Source of the DNA: Guillardia theta CCMP2712 | Taxonomy: Eukaryota > Cryptophyceae > Pyrenomonadales > Geminigeraceae | Reading direction: 5' to 3' | Length of the DNA stretch: 64,000 bases | NCBI RefSeq assembly: GCF_000315625.1 | Contig: NW_005434634.1 | Location: 267,340 to 331,339, forward strand | Shown: positions 44,416 to 55,235 of the stretch, one piece after another | Layout of the letters: each line of letters starts with the position of its first letter | How positions within the stretch are numbered: the first letter of the stretch is position 1 | Translations under genes and position numbers: made by a program | Notes under the pieces: generated by a model | What the model was told of the DNA's origin: nothing | What the model saw: only the letters and a program-made list of their open reading frames with translations | The model's database searches: none

Positions 44416-45269
44416 TCATGAGATCAAGGGCAAAATCCGTTTTGGCAATGAAAGTCGTAACTCAAGAAAAATCAAGATCAGAATTACGCAATGAAATACG
44501 AGTAGAAATGGTTTGATGAACGTGAATGCTTGGGTGATGCACAAGCCGATTGCACCTGATTCTGTCAACGACTCAAAGGCTCGCACCTCCGTTGTGGACG
44601 ATGAAGATTCGGAAGTTGTAAATTCCCTTAAAACAGCAGAATTCTTCTCTGGAGTAGATTGTTGACTGATCTCTGAAAGATCTTCTTGAAGAATATTCTT
44701 CGACTCATTGAAAAGTTGCTTTCTTGCCTTCTTGAGGCGCTTGGCATCTAACGCTTGACCAAGGTTCCGTGCAATTCTTTGTCTTTCACTTTCTTGCATG
44801 GATTCAAGAACTGATTTTTCCTTCAAAAAGCCATGAGATTCAGTAAGTGATCAAGATGCTTTACCTTCTCGTGCGTGGAAATCAGCTCCATTCGATAGGC
44901 CTTCTGATCATCTGTCGGAATCACAATGCCTTTGTCAACTTTGTAATACACCCCATCCCTGAGGTCAAGTTGATCATTAAACTTGCATTCTTCGAGGGAA
45001 TCGGACTGTTGTTTGCCATCCATCGATTTTTCATCATTGTCTGCCAAAGAGAGCGTTGTGAACTCGGAGAGTAGCAACATTGCATCGTCATCATATTCAT
45101 CCATTGATGTCAGAAGCTTTCCATCTCCAACATTGCATGCTACTTCTTCATGTACCGCAACGAATTCTTCGGATTTCTGCATGACAAAGTTGTCGAGCTT
45201 GCGGGGCAGCTTCCATGTGACCACCGACGGCAGCATTGGACCACAAACTTTTTGGCGGGCTCGGTCAAT
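44416..45269 (-). CDS. Tail-anchored helical protein, unrecognised (5' exon not found)
   Basis: Two minus-strand exons are clear. The first visible one begins after a TTGGACAG acceptor (IDRARQKVCGPMLPSVV…) and is acidic. It ends ISTHEK at a GTAAAG donor. The second reads EKSVLESMQESERQRIARNL … KRLKKARKQLF, then a Ser-rich stretch and one hydrophobic helix near the end (FIKPFLLVFHCVILILIFLE) with a short basic tail. This is the layout of a tail-anchored membrane protein. The start exon should lie in 45270-45560 but I could not identify it. No family is recognised. Confidence 0.5.
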
Positions 45270-45563
45270 CTGTCCAATAAAACCACCCCACCCCTCCAAG
45301 TATCAATGAATACCCCTACCCCTCTAGTATCGACAAGCGAGGAAATGCAGCGAGCTCGCGGCGCGAGCAGGGATGCCAGGAAGAAGATCAGGTGGTGGGT
45401 GAAGGGGAGCAGGGGGAGGAGAGGGGCGGGGGGATGTAAGGAAACAAAAAATACATTGATTGCATGTTATTTGTTGTATATTTTCCATCCTCAACGCTTC
45501 TTCCTGCGCTGCCTCCGAGAATCTGGGCAGTGTTAAACTCAAAGAGCATCGATATCCCATGAT

Positions 45564-47798
45564 TCATGTACCTGCACTGTCAAGGTTCAGCTCATGACCC
45601 TTCTCCTTCAGATGGCAGAATCTGCTCGATTTTCAGCTTCTTGCGAATGAGCAATAGCGCACGACAGTTTGTTCCTTGATTTGAAAGAGAGCTTGCAGAC
45701 ATTGCATGAGTATGCCGCACCCTTGTCCTCCTTCTAAAGCAAGTGTCATCACAACAGGAAGTAATCATCTGCATTTACCGCAGATGAGTCCTCAGCTGTT
45801 TGGATGGCGGGTTTTCTCTTCGCAGGTTTTCCTATCGAGCAATATTCAGGTCTTAGTGAACCAAGTGATCTCCCCACAGACGTTTGTTCGCCGCTTCAGC
45901 CCTCATAGGCAGCACCGACTGAGCATCTTCAGAGTGGCTCGGGTCAATCGCTGCGTTGTCGGACAACTGCGAATCTGTTGGCAGTGTCTCGTTTGCTTCT
46001 CTCCCCGGTGAGCTTCCACGTTCTCGGATCTGCGATGTTGAGTGCTTTGCCGTCTGCAGTTCCTGCAAGCACGAACTCCCTTGGACAGATTCTTGTGCGT
46101 CAAGAATCAAAGTTGAGATCTGATCGGCCACTTGTTCCAGGCCTGGAGATATCGGTCTTTCAACACCATCTTGACTGATTCCCGATTCCTTTGTGCGATT
46201 CAAGGTTTCAACTTGACCTTTGGTTTTCTCTCCCTGAACCACTTTTTCCTGCTGCTTCTTCTTCGATTTTTTCATGGCTTTTCTTTCTTTTTCCTGAAAC
46301 TCACATCAAATAGTGAAACACTTCATCTGGAATTGTATCCTCATGTGACGATACCTCCATTAGAAAGTTGTTCAACATACTGTCCAGAATAGCCTGATAA
46401 TCCGCGTCGAAGTAATCTACACGTGCGGTTTCATTCGTCCTTTCTGGCTTCTCCTCAGGTTTCACTTTCTGTTTCTGGACTGAAGATGATTAAATCAAGT
46501 ATCAGGATTCAGGGCAGGTGGGAACGGAAGAGTACCCTTTTGAGGTTTCGCCTTGGCTTTTGAGAGCTCATGGATGAAAACTCGCGGATCTTGCTGGATT
46601 GCCAATTCTCTCAGCCAAGTCCTGAAGCACTATTTGATGTACCTGATAAACGATTCCAACGACATGCCTCACCTGTTGTTGAACTCTTGATCAGTGCTTT
46701 GAAATCAAATCGGCTGAGCAACCTTTTCATTGTAATTTTTCTGGGCGTTGAACATTTCTCTCCTTTCGTTGAAAGCAGTGAGTATTCATCTCATTCCATT
46801 TGCTCGTTAGAGATGGACCTGTTCTCTTCATCCATCCTCCGTCTCATCCATCTGTTTTCAGCATTCTTGGTGTTCCATTTGGCCTTTTCCTGGAAGTTCT
46901 GAACAGCAAACTTTGCAGTGAACATCCGCGAACATCGACTTGGAGTTCTCACCCTTTCGGTTGTAAAAGCATTCCAAAAGGAGTAAAACTTTTGCACATG
47001 ACCATAGGGTGAGGTTGAGTTCCCAAACGAAGGATAGCTCCGTTGGTTCATGTTTTCACTGGTCTTCCGCTTCTCAAGATCCACGATCTGTTGGAAGAAA
47101 TTCCTGCCCGATGCGCATACAAACATCAATCAATCTGCGGGCATGGATCAAACACTGACCGATAGACTTCGTAGAATCCCCATGCTCCATCATGAAATCC
47201 ATCAAATGCGGAGGGGCTGGGACATGGGATGGAATCCATGGTGAGCAACTCTACTTTAGAATACTTAGACAATCCAACGCACACCTGCAAAACTTATCGA
47301 AGTCCGAATCCTCTTCTTGTGACAACTCATTCATATCATTATCACTGATTATTCAGACTAGTCAGCCGGTCGGAGAGAGACAGTAAACAACCACGATGAT
47401 CGTTTACCTCCTTTCCCTGTCTTTCAACTTGGAATCGTACCATGCTCGTTCTTGCTCGTCATTGAGAACCTCATACGCATGTTGGCTACAATTGAACATG
47501 TGACATTACAAGCTTGTATCACAATCATGGATCAAAGTTACATTTCTTTGAATCTTATCGCTGCTTGCTCTTGCTCCTCAAGGTTCTTGTCTGGATGCAG
47601 CCGCCTCGCACAAGAAAGATAGGCTTGTCTGATCTACACGTGAAAACAATCATTCAAGTAATGAAGAGGAACGATCAGCCTTGGCTGCCCATCTTATCCA
47701 CGTTGCGTGTCTCTCACCTCCTGTTGCGTGCAGTGTCTGGACAGTCCAAGGAGGGCATACAGGTCTTGGCCTTCTCCTCCTCTCAGCCGCCACCTCAT
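45564..47798 (-). CDS. DNAJC21/JJJ1-type ribosome-biogenesis J-protein
   Basis: Minus-strand gene of about ten exons, ATG 47798 (MRWRLRGGEGQ) to TGA 45564-45566. J domain: DLYALLGLSRHCTQQE | IRQAYLSCARRLHPDKN (HPD present), then QHAYEVLNDEQERAWYDS. Family-specific stretches follow: PSAFDGFHDGAWGFYEVYRSVFD, then FYSFWNAFTTERVR, the KW-rich arm with WMRRRMDEENRS, and a charged linker (KKSKKKQQEK). The C-terminal C2H2/U1-type zinc finger reads CNVCKLSFKSRNKL|FCHLKEKGHEL. JJJ1 works with Hsp70 on the cytosolic 60S subunit to recycle Arx1-like export factors. All signature regions are present, so it is probably functional. Just upstream lies an 11-bp minisatellite. Confidence 0.85.
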
Positions 47799-47937
47799 GG
47801 CAAGCAGACGAGCCGCAAGCTTGTTTGCATTGTATGTTGTTGCATGCACGGCCAAATCTGTGCTGCTTCTGCCCGCCCCCCATGTCACCAACATCGCAAG
47901 CGCTATCGCACATCTTGCCATGCCCCGATGGATCGGA

Positions 47938-48029
47938 ATCTGGAACACATCTGGAACACATCTGGAACACATCTGGAACACATCTGGAACACATCTGGAA
48001 CACATCTGGAACACATCTGGAACACACCT
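47938..48029. repeat. 11-bp minisatellite, about eight copies
   Basis: The unit CTGGAACACAT is repeated eight times with almost no divergence, about 140 bp upstream of the DNAJC21-like ATG. Because 11 is not a multiple of 3, all three frames read the same peptide in register, so long ORFs here are artefacts. Confidence 0.97.
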
Positions 48030-48332
48030 GATATTGACGGTTTCAATGTAACGGACTCAATCTGGTTATAGCATAGAGCCGCGTCAGCGGGAAAAATGTG
48101 GTTGGGAAGAATTGGGAGAACGTGTAGCCGGTGGAGTAGGAGAACAAGTAGGAGAGGACAGGAGAGGAGAGTAGGTAGAGGAGCAGAGCAGAGCATGAAG
48201 TGCTGAGGTCAAGAATTTGAATTGTGATCAAAAAAAAGGTGAATGGTATCAGAACGTTCAGTTTCACTGGCGAGCGAACGAAGTTGTAATCGAAGATGAT
48301 ACGACAGTTGGATCTGACCGGATGTCTTCCAG

Positions 48333-49953
48333 ATGGACGTTGCGAGGACTGCTTTGAGATCGGCAGCAGCAATGGAGTCGATACCGGGATCGAACGGAGG
48401 AGCCGCTGCGGCCATTTCCAAGTTAGCCCCCCACGTCGATGTGCAAGAGCTGCAGAGGATAGGAGCTCAGTGGACGAGCAAGATAGCAGAAGTGACCAAG
48501 GAAAGCTTCTCGGTAGATCACTGCAGCATGTTAGCGAACGTTGGCTGAGTTGTTGTTTGTTGTCTCAGTCGCTCATGAGCTCAAACTGGGACCCCCTTGG
48601 CCCGCCTGTGGTTGGAGCTAGCGGGCCCGTGGCTAGAGCGGCGAGTCAGGTGTACGAGGCTACCTTCACGTTCCACAAGGAGGTGAGGAAACGTTCTCAC
48701 GTGATATCCCCTCTGTGTGTGTTTGTGTGTTTGTGTGTTTGTGTGTGGTACATGGTCGCGTGTATCCTGATGAGATCTTGTTGTCGAGTCCGTTTACTTC
48801 GCGTACTGAAGTAGATTCGAAGGTGACGAACGAGGCCAACGCAATGGTGAAGAACTACGAGAAGAGATGCTCCCGGTGAAGCTTCGGGATGCTCGTCCAC
48901 GACCGCAGGTCTGATCCAACATGTCAGGTACGAAGTTCAGCTGAAAGAGGCAGAAGCAAGTTTGGAGAAGTGCAAAGGTTTGCGACCTCAGCTTTACATG
49001 CCATGCATTGACACACGATGCAGCTGAATCAGAAACTTGTGCCGAGAAAGCGAAGAGCATCTCCAAGGTAAAACTTCACAGGGGAACAGAGGACGAGGCT
49101 GAGGTCGGGGAGCTTGGGAAAAGGAATGGGAGGAGGAGGGAGGGAGGGAGAGGAGGAGGAGGAGGAGGAGAAGGAGGAGGAGGAGGAGGAGGAGCACGAC
49201 GACGAGGAAGAAAGAAATGAGTATATACTCAATCTTCTGCAGGTGAATGATGAGATCAGAAGCGCGTGCAAGGCGATCCAGGTGAGCTCGATCCTTCGTT
49301 GTCTCTTCGCAAGTTGAACCACTTGACAGTCTGCGTTGGAGTGCGATGCAAGCATCGAGGCGGAACGATCGAAAGATGTAACGAAGACCTGCTCCTGCTC
49401 CTTCTCCTGCTCCTCCTCCTCCTCCTCCCAGTCGCCTGTTCCGCATCTTATTTCACGCCCCCAAGCCACCCCTTTCACTTCTCTCTTCTTTCTCGCAAAT
49501 CATCCCTTCTCCTCTTTTCTCAAGACTCTCTTCCTCCTCGAGTCCCATGGCACTCACTGCTCCTCAGGTCGCCGCTCGTGCCAAAGTGATGATGGAGGAG
49601 AAGGAGAAATTTGTGAGGAACCTTATCATGCTCGTCGAACCGAGGCAGGGGGGGAAAACTTATGGAGCGCGGCAGGTTGCGGAGATCAACAAGAAGAGGG
49701 AGGCGATTGAAGTTGAGAGCAAGGAGAAGGAAGCTGAGCTTGTTGAGAAGTGAGATACTCCTCCTCCTCCTCTCCTTCTCCTGCTTCTTCTCTTTCTCCT
49801 TCTCCTTTCTCTCTGATCTTCCTCCTCTCTCCTCTGCTCCTTCTCCAATGCACTCGCCTTGTCTCAGTTACTCCAACATCTTACTCCACGTTCTCTGTCC
49901 TGACATCCTTCAAATCCAGGTACAAGAAGGAAGGAACCGAGGGATTTGTATGA
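48333..49953 (+). CDS. Coiled-coil protein, unrecognised
   Basis: Plus-strand gene of about seven exons. ATG 48333 (MDVARTALRSAAAMESIPGS). A second exon reads SLMSSNWDPLGPPVVGASGP…YEATFTFHKE. Short exons follow: YEVQLKEAEASLEKCK, AESETCAEKAKSISK, VNDEIRSACKAIQ, then VAARAKVMMEEKEKFVRNL with REAIEVESKEKEAELVEK, and finally YKKEGTEGFV with TGA 49951-49953. All splices joined here are phase 0 with GTAAA/GTGAG donors. Helical heptads suggest a coiled coil or BAR-like bundle, but I recognise no family. Introns contain a GTGTGTTT microsatellite (48708-48750) and a GGA tract (49130-49200). Confidence 0.5.
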
Positions 49954-50102
49954 GGCATAGCAAACCCTGAAACCTAAACCTTCCCCCTCCCGCCCTCCCA
50001 CGTTTCCTCCTCTCCTCCTTCTCTCGCCTCTCTCCCCCCTCCTCCATCATGCTTCTCCTTCCGCACACGAGGCGAGAGATAGATAAACTTCGACCTTCAC
50101 CT

Positions 50103-50761
50103 TCACCCATTTGCATGTCCTCTCCTCAACAAGTTCGACCTCGACCGCATCGCTGCTGTCCCGCTCCCTCCACTCTGTAGCGACTCAACGGCCAGGTAGG
50201 GAGGACGCGTCATGCTGCTGGCGCTGCTGGAGCAGGAAAAGCTCATGGCGCTGACCGGCAGCTCTAGCTTTCCCCTTACAAGAAGGTTCACTCTGCGAGG
50301 GAGAGTGAGGGAGGGGTCGAAGGGGAGTTGGCATGAACAGTGAGAGAAAGGACGAGACGGGGGGACGGGGGAGAGATCAGGAGCGATGGAGGAGAGGGAG
50401 AGGAGGAAGGGAGGAGGAGAGGGAAGGGAGGGGATCCACATACCTCTGCAGCTTCTCCAGAGGGAGAGGACAGAGTAGGTAGAGCGTCCTCCTCGAGGGG
50501 TTGACTGCACGGACTAATCCGACGCCCAGGCACGCGCCATGCTGCCTCGAAGAAGAGGAGGAGCCGTTTGCGACGCAGAGGCCAACGAGCGTGGCGTTGA
50601 TGGCAACGAGGACCTGGAGGAGGAGGAAGGTAAGACTGAGGGATACGTGAAGCAGTAAGGGGCCGAGGAGGAACGAAGGGAAGAGCGAAGGGGAGGAGCA
50701 AGATGAGGAGGAGTGGAGAAGGAGAGCAGGAGCAGGAGCAGGAGCAGGGGCAGGAGCAGGG

Positions 50762-50843
<82 letters not shown>

Positions 50844-51145
50844 ATACCCTTGAAGACATGCGTGAATGGAGGACCCAGGAGAGGTTTCGAGATAATATTG
50901 ACGGACATCATTCCTGGAGGTGAAAATTCCGCCTGCCGATCTTTCAGATGCTGGGGAAAAGAAGAGCAAGAGCGCAAGGAGGTGAACAGGGAGAAAAACA
51001 ACGACAGAGAGGAGCAGGAGCAGGAGCAGGAGCAGAATGAGCAGGAGGGCAAGGACAAGGGCAAGGACAGGGGCAAGGATCAGGATCAGGATCAGGATCA
51101 GGATCAGGATCAGGATCAGGATCAGGATCAGGATCAGGACAAGAA

Positions 51146-51241
<96 letters not shown>

Positions 51242-51803
51242 AAGGACGAGGACGAGGACAAGGACGAGGACAAGGACGAGGACAAGTACGAAGACGAGGA
51301 TGGGGAGAAAGGCAAGGAGGAGGAGTCACCTGTCCCACGTCGGTGTCGAAGTAGATGACCGCAGGCCATCGAGTGAGCAGCAGGTTGATCAGGAAGCGAC
51401 TGAGCGTCGACTGCATAGCAAGATCAGCGAGGAGTCGAAGGAAGGGCGAACAGGGAGCAGACAAGAAAACAAAGCAGCACCAGCACCAGCACCAGCACCA
51501 GCACCAGCACCAGCACCAGCACCAGCACCAGCACCAGCACCAGCACCAGAATCAGCACCAGCACCAGCACCAGCACCAGAATCAGCACCAGCAGGTCTGT
51601 TTCTAACCTTCCCGCTCCCCTTGGCTCCAACGAGTGCAAGCTTGAGCTCCTGCTCGCTCCTTCCTGGCTGTCCGAACATACCGAGCACAGCGTCTCCTAT
51701 CGCCCTCCAGTCCGCAGGAATCTGAAAACCAGTCAATACAGCACGGGAAGGGACAGAGGTGAGGAAAGGAAGAGGTGAATATCAGCAACAGCAGCTACTA
51801 CAC

Positions 51804-51858
<55 letters not shown>

Positions 51859-53180
51859 GCAAGGAGAGAATGGGCTGGAGGAGGGAAGAGACCTGCATGG
51901 GCTGCTGCTTGCAGCTAGAAGAGCTCAAGATGATGTTGCAGCCGCAGCTGCTGCGGAGCAAGGAAGCTGCCTCCTCCTCTTCTGCCCCCACATCCTTCCA
52001 GCTGTACTTCCTCCCTCTCCTCCTTCCCGCCATCTCCTCCTTCCCGCTCTCCGATGTATACTTGCAGAGGACCAAGATGCAGGCGACCTGCTGCTCCTGG
52101 ATCTTGTCCCTTACCATCCTCGCAAGATCCTCCGCGCCCCCTTCCTCCCCCTCCTCCTCCTCCTCCCATCTCGCGTTGCTGAATTGAGAGATGGAGGAGG
52201 AACCGGCCTCTACTCCAATGGGCCCGTAAGGAGGGACCTGTGGAAGAAGAGAATGAGAGAAGAGTGCACTTAAACTTTCTCTAACACTCCCTCCTGCTCC
52301 TTCCCTCCCTCCCTCCCTCCCTCCCTCCCTCCCTCCCTCCCTCCCTCCCTCCTCTTCTTCTACCCTCAACCGTAGCCTCCTCTCCTCTCTTCATCCTCTC
52401 TTCTCCTCTCCTCTATTCTTCTCTCCCCGCAGATTCCTCTTCCTCTCCTCTCACCGCATGGATCGTATTCCTTCCCGTCTCCTTTGTCATCTTGGCCCCG
52501 AAGACTGTGCAGGTGCCCTCCAGCACCTTGATCCACGCGTGTCCTTGGATATAGATGGTCTCCCAGGGCTGCAGGAAGAAGATCCCCTCCTCTCCCTCCC
52601 TGCTCACTATCACATTTCTCTTCTGCGGCTTCCAGCAGTTAAGCAGTTCGAACGCTTCACTGTCCTCCTGGTTCGGCTGCTTCGAGTCCCTGAAGCTATC
52701 ATCTGCAAGGTCCCCATCCTCGATCTCGAAGAAGTCTCCGTTGTGTTCTGCCTCCTCCTGCATCCTGGTTTCCGTCATTTCTGCATCAGACTCGCGTCCT
52801 GACGGCACCGACTCGTCGTCGTTCTGCTCTTCCTGGTCCCCTCCCTGCTGGGATGGCTCATCCATCTCCTCAGGGTCACCACCTTCTTCATCTTTCTCTA
52901 TCTCTGCATTTGCAGTAGGAGTGCTGCTCACACCGTCTGCTTCCTCGGCCTCATCAGGTCTAGTCTTGTCACGGTCTTTGTCCTTATCACTTCCCTGCTT
53001 CTGTGCCTTGGACTTCTTTGCTGGCGTCAAGCTTGCCTGTGCGGCCGTCTCTTCTCCGACAGCCCTGCTAGCAGCTTTCTCCTTCTTTCTCTGTCGCTCC
53101 CCTCTCTCCTTCTCCTCCTCCTTCTTCTTCTCCGGCGTCTTCCCTCCCTCCCTCCTCCTCTTCGCCCCGCCAAAGCCCAT
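50103..53180 (-). CDS. Grc3/NOL9-type polynucleotide 5'-hydroxyl kinase, central block apparently missing
   Basis: Minus-strand gene, ATG 53180. The N-terminal exon is a long charged nuclear-type region (KRRREGGKTPEKKKEEEKER) ending with a beta-rich start GIFFLQPWETIYIQGHAWIK. Exons follow: VPPYGPIGVEAGSSSISQF…; IPADWRAIGDAV with the P-loop LALVGAKGSGK|STL (Walker A); AVIYFDTDVGQ|AEFSPPG, in which the Walker B-like DTD-x-GQ stands next to the E-F-x-P-P-G motif; and KPLLGPPFTHVF. The C-terminal exons carry LGVGLVRAVNPSRRTLYLL, VNLLVRGKLELP and PPYLAVESLQSG, ending at 50103. Grc3/NOL9 phosphorylates 5' ends in ITS2 removal during rRNA maturation. I do not find the central NTxGW region expected between GPPFTH and LGxGLVR. 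Only about 240 bp, mostly (CTGCTC)n, separates those exons. Confidence 0.7.
50725..50850. repeat. (GAGCAG)n hexamer array in a Grc3 intron
   Basis: About 20 copies of GAGCAG with occasional GGGCAG variants. On the coding strand it is (CTGCTC)n between the GPPFTH exon and the C-terminal LGxGLVR exon. Confidence 0.97.
51012..51300. repeat. Three adjacent hexamer arrays in one Grc3 intron
   Basis: Four copies of GAGCAG (51012-51035), about eleven of CAGGAT (51073-51138), then about 26 of GAGGAC with some CAAGGAC changes (51147-51290). All lie in the intron between the DTDVGQ and AEFSPPG exons. Confidence 0.97.
51475..51592. repeat. (CAGCAC)n hexamer array in a Grc3 intron
   Basis: About 19 copies of CAGCAC with three CAGAATCAG interruptions. 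It occupies nearly all of the intron that splits the Walker A motif (GAKGSGK|STL). Confidence 0.97.
51801..51857. repeat. (CAG)n triplet array in a Grc3 intron
   Basis: About 18 CAG triplets, (CTG)n on the coding strand, between the exon ending CKQQPMQ and the P-loop exon. Confidence 0.97.
52301..52348. repeat. (CCCT)n tetramer array in a Grc3 intron
   Basis: Twelve copies of CCCT, (AGGG)n on the coding strand, in the intron after the first exon of the Grc3-like gene. Confidence 0.97.
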
Positions 53181-53229
53181 TCCGCACGTGACAGTAATGC
53201 AGCGAAAACTGAAGAGAAAAGTAGGATTC

Positions 53230-53430
53230 AGGCCGGGCCCTGAGGCGGGGACTTACCAAAGTTGAGACAAAGTTTAGTTTTAAAAATCAGTACGAGGACA
53301 ATCAGGAGAGCGGAGCTGCTGAGTTGCCAACCGGCCCGGGCTGCACTGATGCCGCCGGTCCGAGGGGGCCTGCACCCGGACGGCCCGGGAAGTTCAGGAG
53401 CTCGGGCGAAGGCCCCGGGATCCGTTATGC
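53230..53430. promoter_or_regulatory. GC-rich island upstream of the Grc3-like gene
   Basis: CCGGGCC, GGCCCGGG and CCCCGGG words begin about 50 bp before the Grc3-like ATG. It is of the same type as the other GC islands in this window; the promoter role is inferred. Confidence 0.35.
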
Positions 53431-53540
53431 CGTTGGTATCAGGATGGGATCTCAGAGGATGAGCATACAAGAGGGCGAGAGTTTTCATTGGAAAATAAAA
53501 ATGTTTTGATGTACACATAAGGGGACAGGAAGCCCAAAAA

Positions 53541-54972
53541 TCAGATGGTTGACGAGTGTACCAGAACAACCTCCTGCCTCGCTTGCAATGCCAGCTCCTC
53601 GGCCCGGTGTTTGGGGCTCTGATTTGGAGTGACCTCTTGCCATGGCTTCGCGGCTCTGATTTCATCCGGCGTAATAGCTGGGGACTAGGTGGCGAAGTCA
53701 GTGAGCGCAACACGTGGAACACACGACAGGTACCATAGCATAGTCTTGGTCCCAGACGGCGTTCTCACGCTCGAGGGTAATTCGATACAAGGGATCACTT
53801 TGCGAGGTCCCTCCTGAGTTGCAGTCAGCACCGCAGAGGATAATCGACACGAGCATACGCTTGAGGCCTAGCTCCACTTTGCTTCCTTCGTTGCCGGGAA
53901 TCAAGTGCAAAATGATCTTGATGTCGGCCCGGTGAACGGCTCGCCCGTCTACCTCATGTAGGATGTCGCCAAGGCGTATGACGCCGTTGTGGTACGCGGG
54001 GCTGCCAGGAGCGATGGCTCTCACCACCTTCACACCATCAGCTCAGCGCCTGGGATCGCATCCAAACTTCCTCACCAGCGATCGGTCCTCGCTCTCCTCA
54101 AACGTCAGACCGACACCGCACAAGCGACTGGTCTGCTTGGGCCCAACCAGCAGGCTGGAAGCCGAATCAGAGGTAAAAACGGTCGATCGGTCTCTTACCG
54201 ATCATTGCTGATCCCTTCGTCCATCTGCTCCAAGACCTCCTGCGCAATGGTGCCCAGGTAGATGACGGCGACGAACGTACCCAAAATGCCCGCTGACAGC
54301 ATAGCGATCTGGCAAAGAGTCAAGAACGAGAAGTAGTCACTATTAGAAGCTCACCTTGAACCAGTCAAGAGCAAGGCTGTTGGTCTCTGCCGCCAATAGA
54401 GCTGAGCCAGTCAAAACTCCAAAGAATATGTGAGGGGATTGTCCGATCAAAAATGTAACAAGAAAAACGTGCTCATTGATCTCGGTGATCCCCATAGCGT
54501 AGCAGTGAAGACAGAACGCAAGAGGGGTGAAGGAGAACAAGAGATTCACTTTCGCTCCCTCCTTTGGATCCTTCACGTACTGGGCCATTCCTTCCACAAG
54601 CCTGTGCTCTCGGAGCCATTGTTCTACAGCAGGACGAAACCAATATCTAGCGCCATTGAACATCAAGAACGCCGCAAGAGTGTAGATGCTGAACAAGAAG
54701 ATGACAGTTAAGAAGTGAAACCCAAACAAATAACCCGTGGCGACCACAAACGGCTGAGCAGGAAGAAACATTGCGGTGGCGAAAAGGAATGTGATTACAA
54801 ATCCGACGAGAGACCATGGTTCGTAGTCGTGAAACCAATGGTGCTCGCCTTCTATCCAGTGAGTCACTTCTCTTGCAAAGAATGCATAGAATGCAAAGGT
54901 TGCCACCATCACTACAGCAAGGAGGAGAACCAGCCCAATGCTCCTTGGATTGGCGAATTGCGTGCTCACCAT
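53541..54972 (-). CDS. VTT (DedA/TVP38, SNARE-associated) membrane protein fused to a PDZ domain
   Basis: Minus-strand gene of about five exons. ATG 54972 (MVSTQFANPRSIG) opens a VTT/DedA domain with helices at IGLVLLLAVVMVATFAFYAF and SLVGFVITFLFATAMF. The family entry FLPAQPFVVATGYLFGF, a RYWFRPAVEQWL helix, LLFSFTPLAFCLHCYAMGIT and IGQSPHIFFGVLTGSAL follow. The next exon adds a further helix (IAMLSAGILGTFVAVIYLGT) and EQMDEGISND. It then splices (GATCG|CCTG, in phase) into VGPKQTSRLCGVGLTF and, after a 47-bp intron, VVRAIAPGSPAYHNGVIRLG with DILHEVDGRAV, a clear PDZ domain. A last exon (SPAITPDEIRAAKPW…) ends at TGA 53541-53543. VTT proteins such as TMEM41B/VMP1 are lipid scramblases in the secretory pathway. 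A PDZ tail would tether it to partner proteins. The fusion is unusual as far as I know. Confidence 0.75.
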
Positions 54973-55235
54973 GGTGCTCAATGATCAGCCCCAAGGGAGA
55001 AGAGGAGAGGAGAGGAGAGGAGAGGAACCGGTGCCAATAGAGGAAGAGGAGAAGAGACACCGGAGGACCTGCGATCACAGGAGGAAGCGCCAAGGACCCA
55101 GCCGCGAGCTTACAGCTGTCGGCCGCTCTCCTGCATTGAGCGAAGGGGCAACTCAGCGAGCCTGCCTCGTTTCCCTTTTTAATGCTCGTTGGATCCCCTC
55201 TTCCCCACTAAAGCCCGTGTGGAATCAGAGCTTCA

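Noticed and set aside
47681-48196. Overlapping ORFs with repeated GTHLEHIWNTS or CVPDVFQMCSR peptides on both strands
   Set aside because: They are products of the 11-bp minisatellite, which reads the same peptide in all frames; not genes.
50703-51725. 340-codon plus-strand ORF rich in EQEQ, DQDQ and TRTR
   Set aside because: It runs across hexamer arrays lying in introns of the minus-strand Grc3-like gene. It stays open because the units are 6 bp and overlaps real exons on the other strand.
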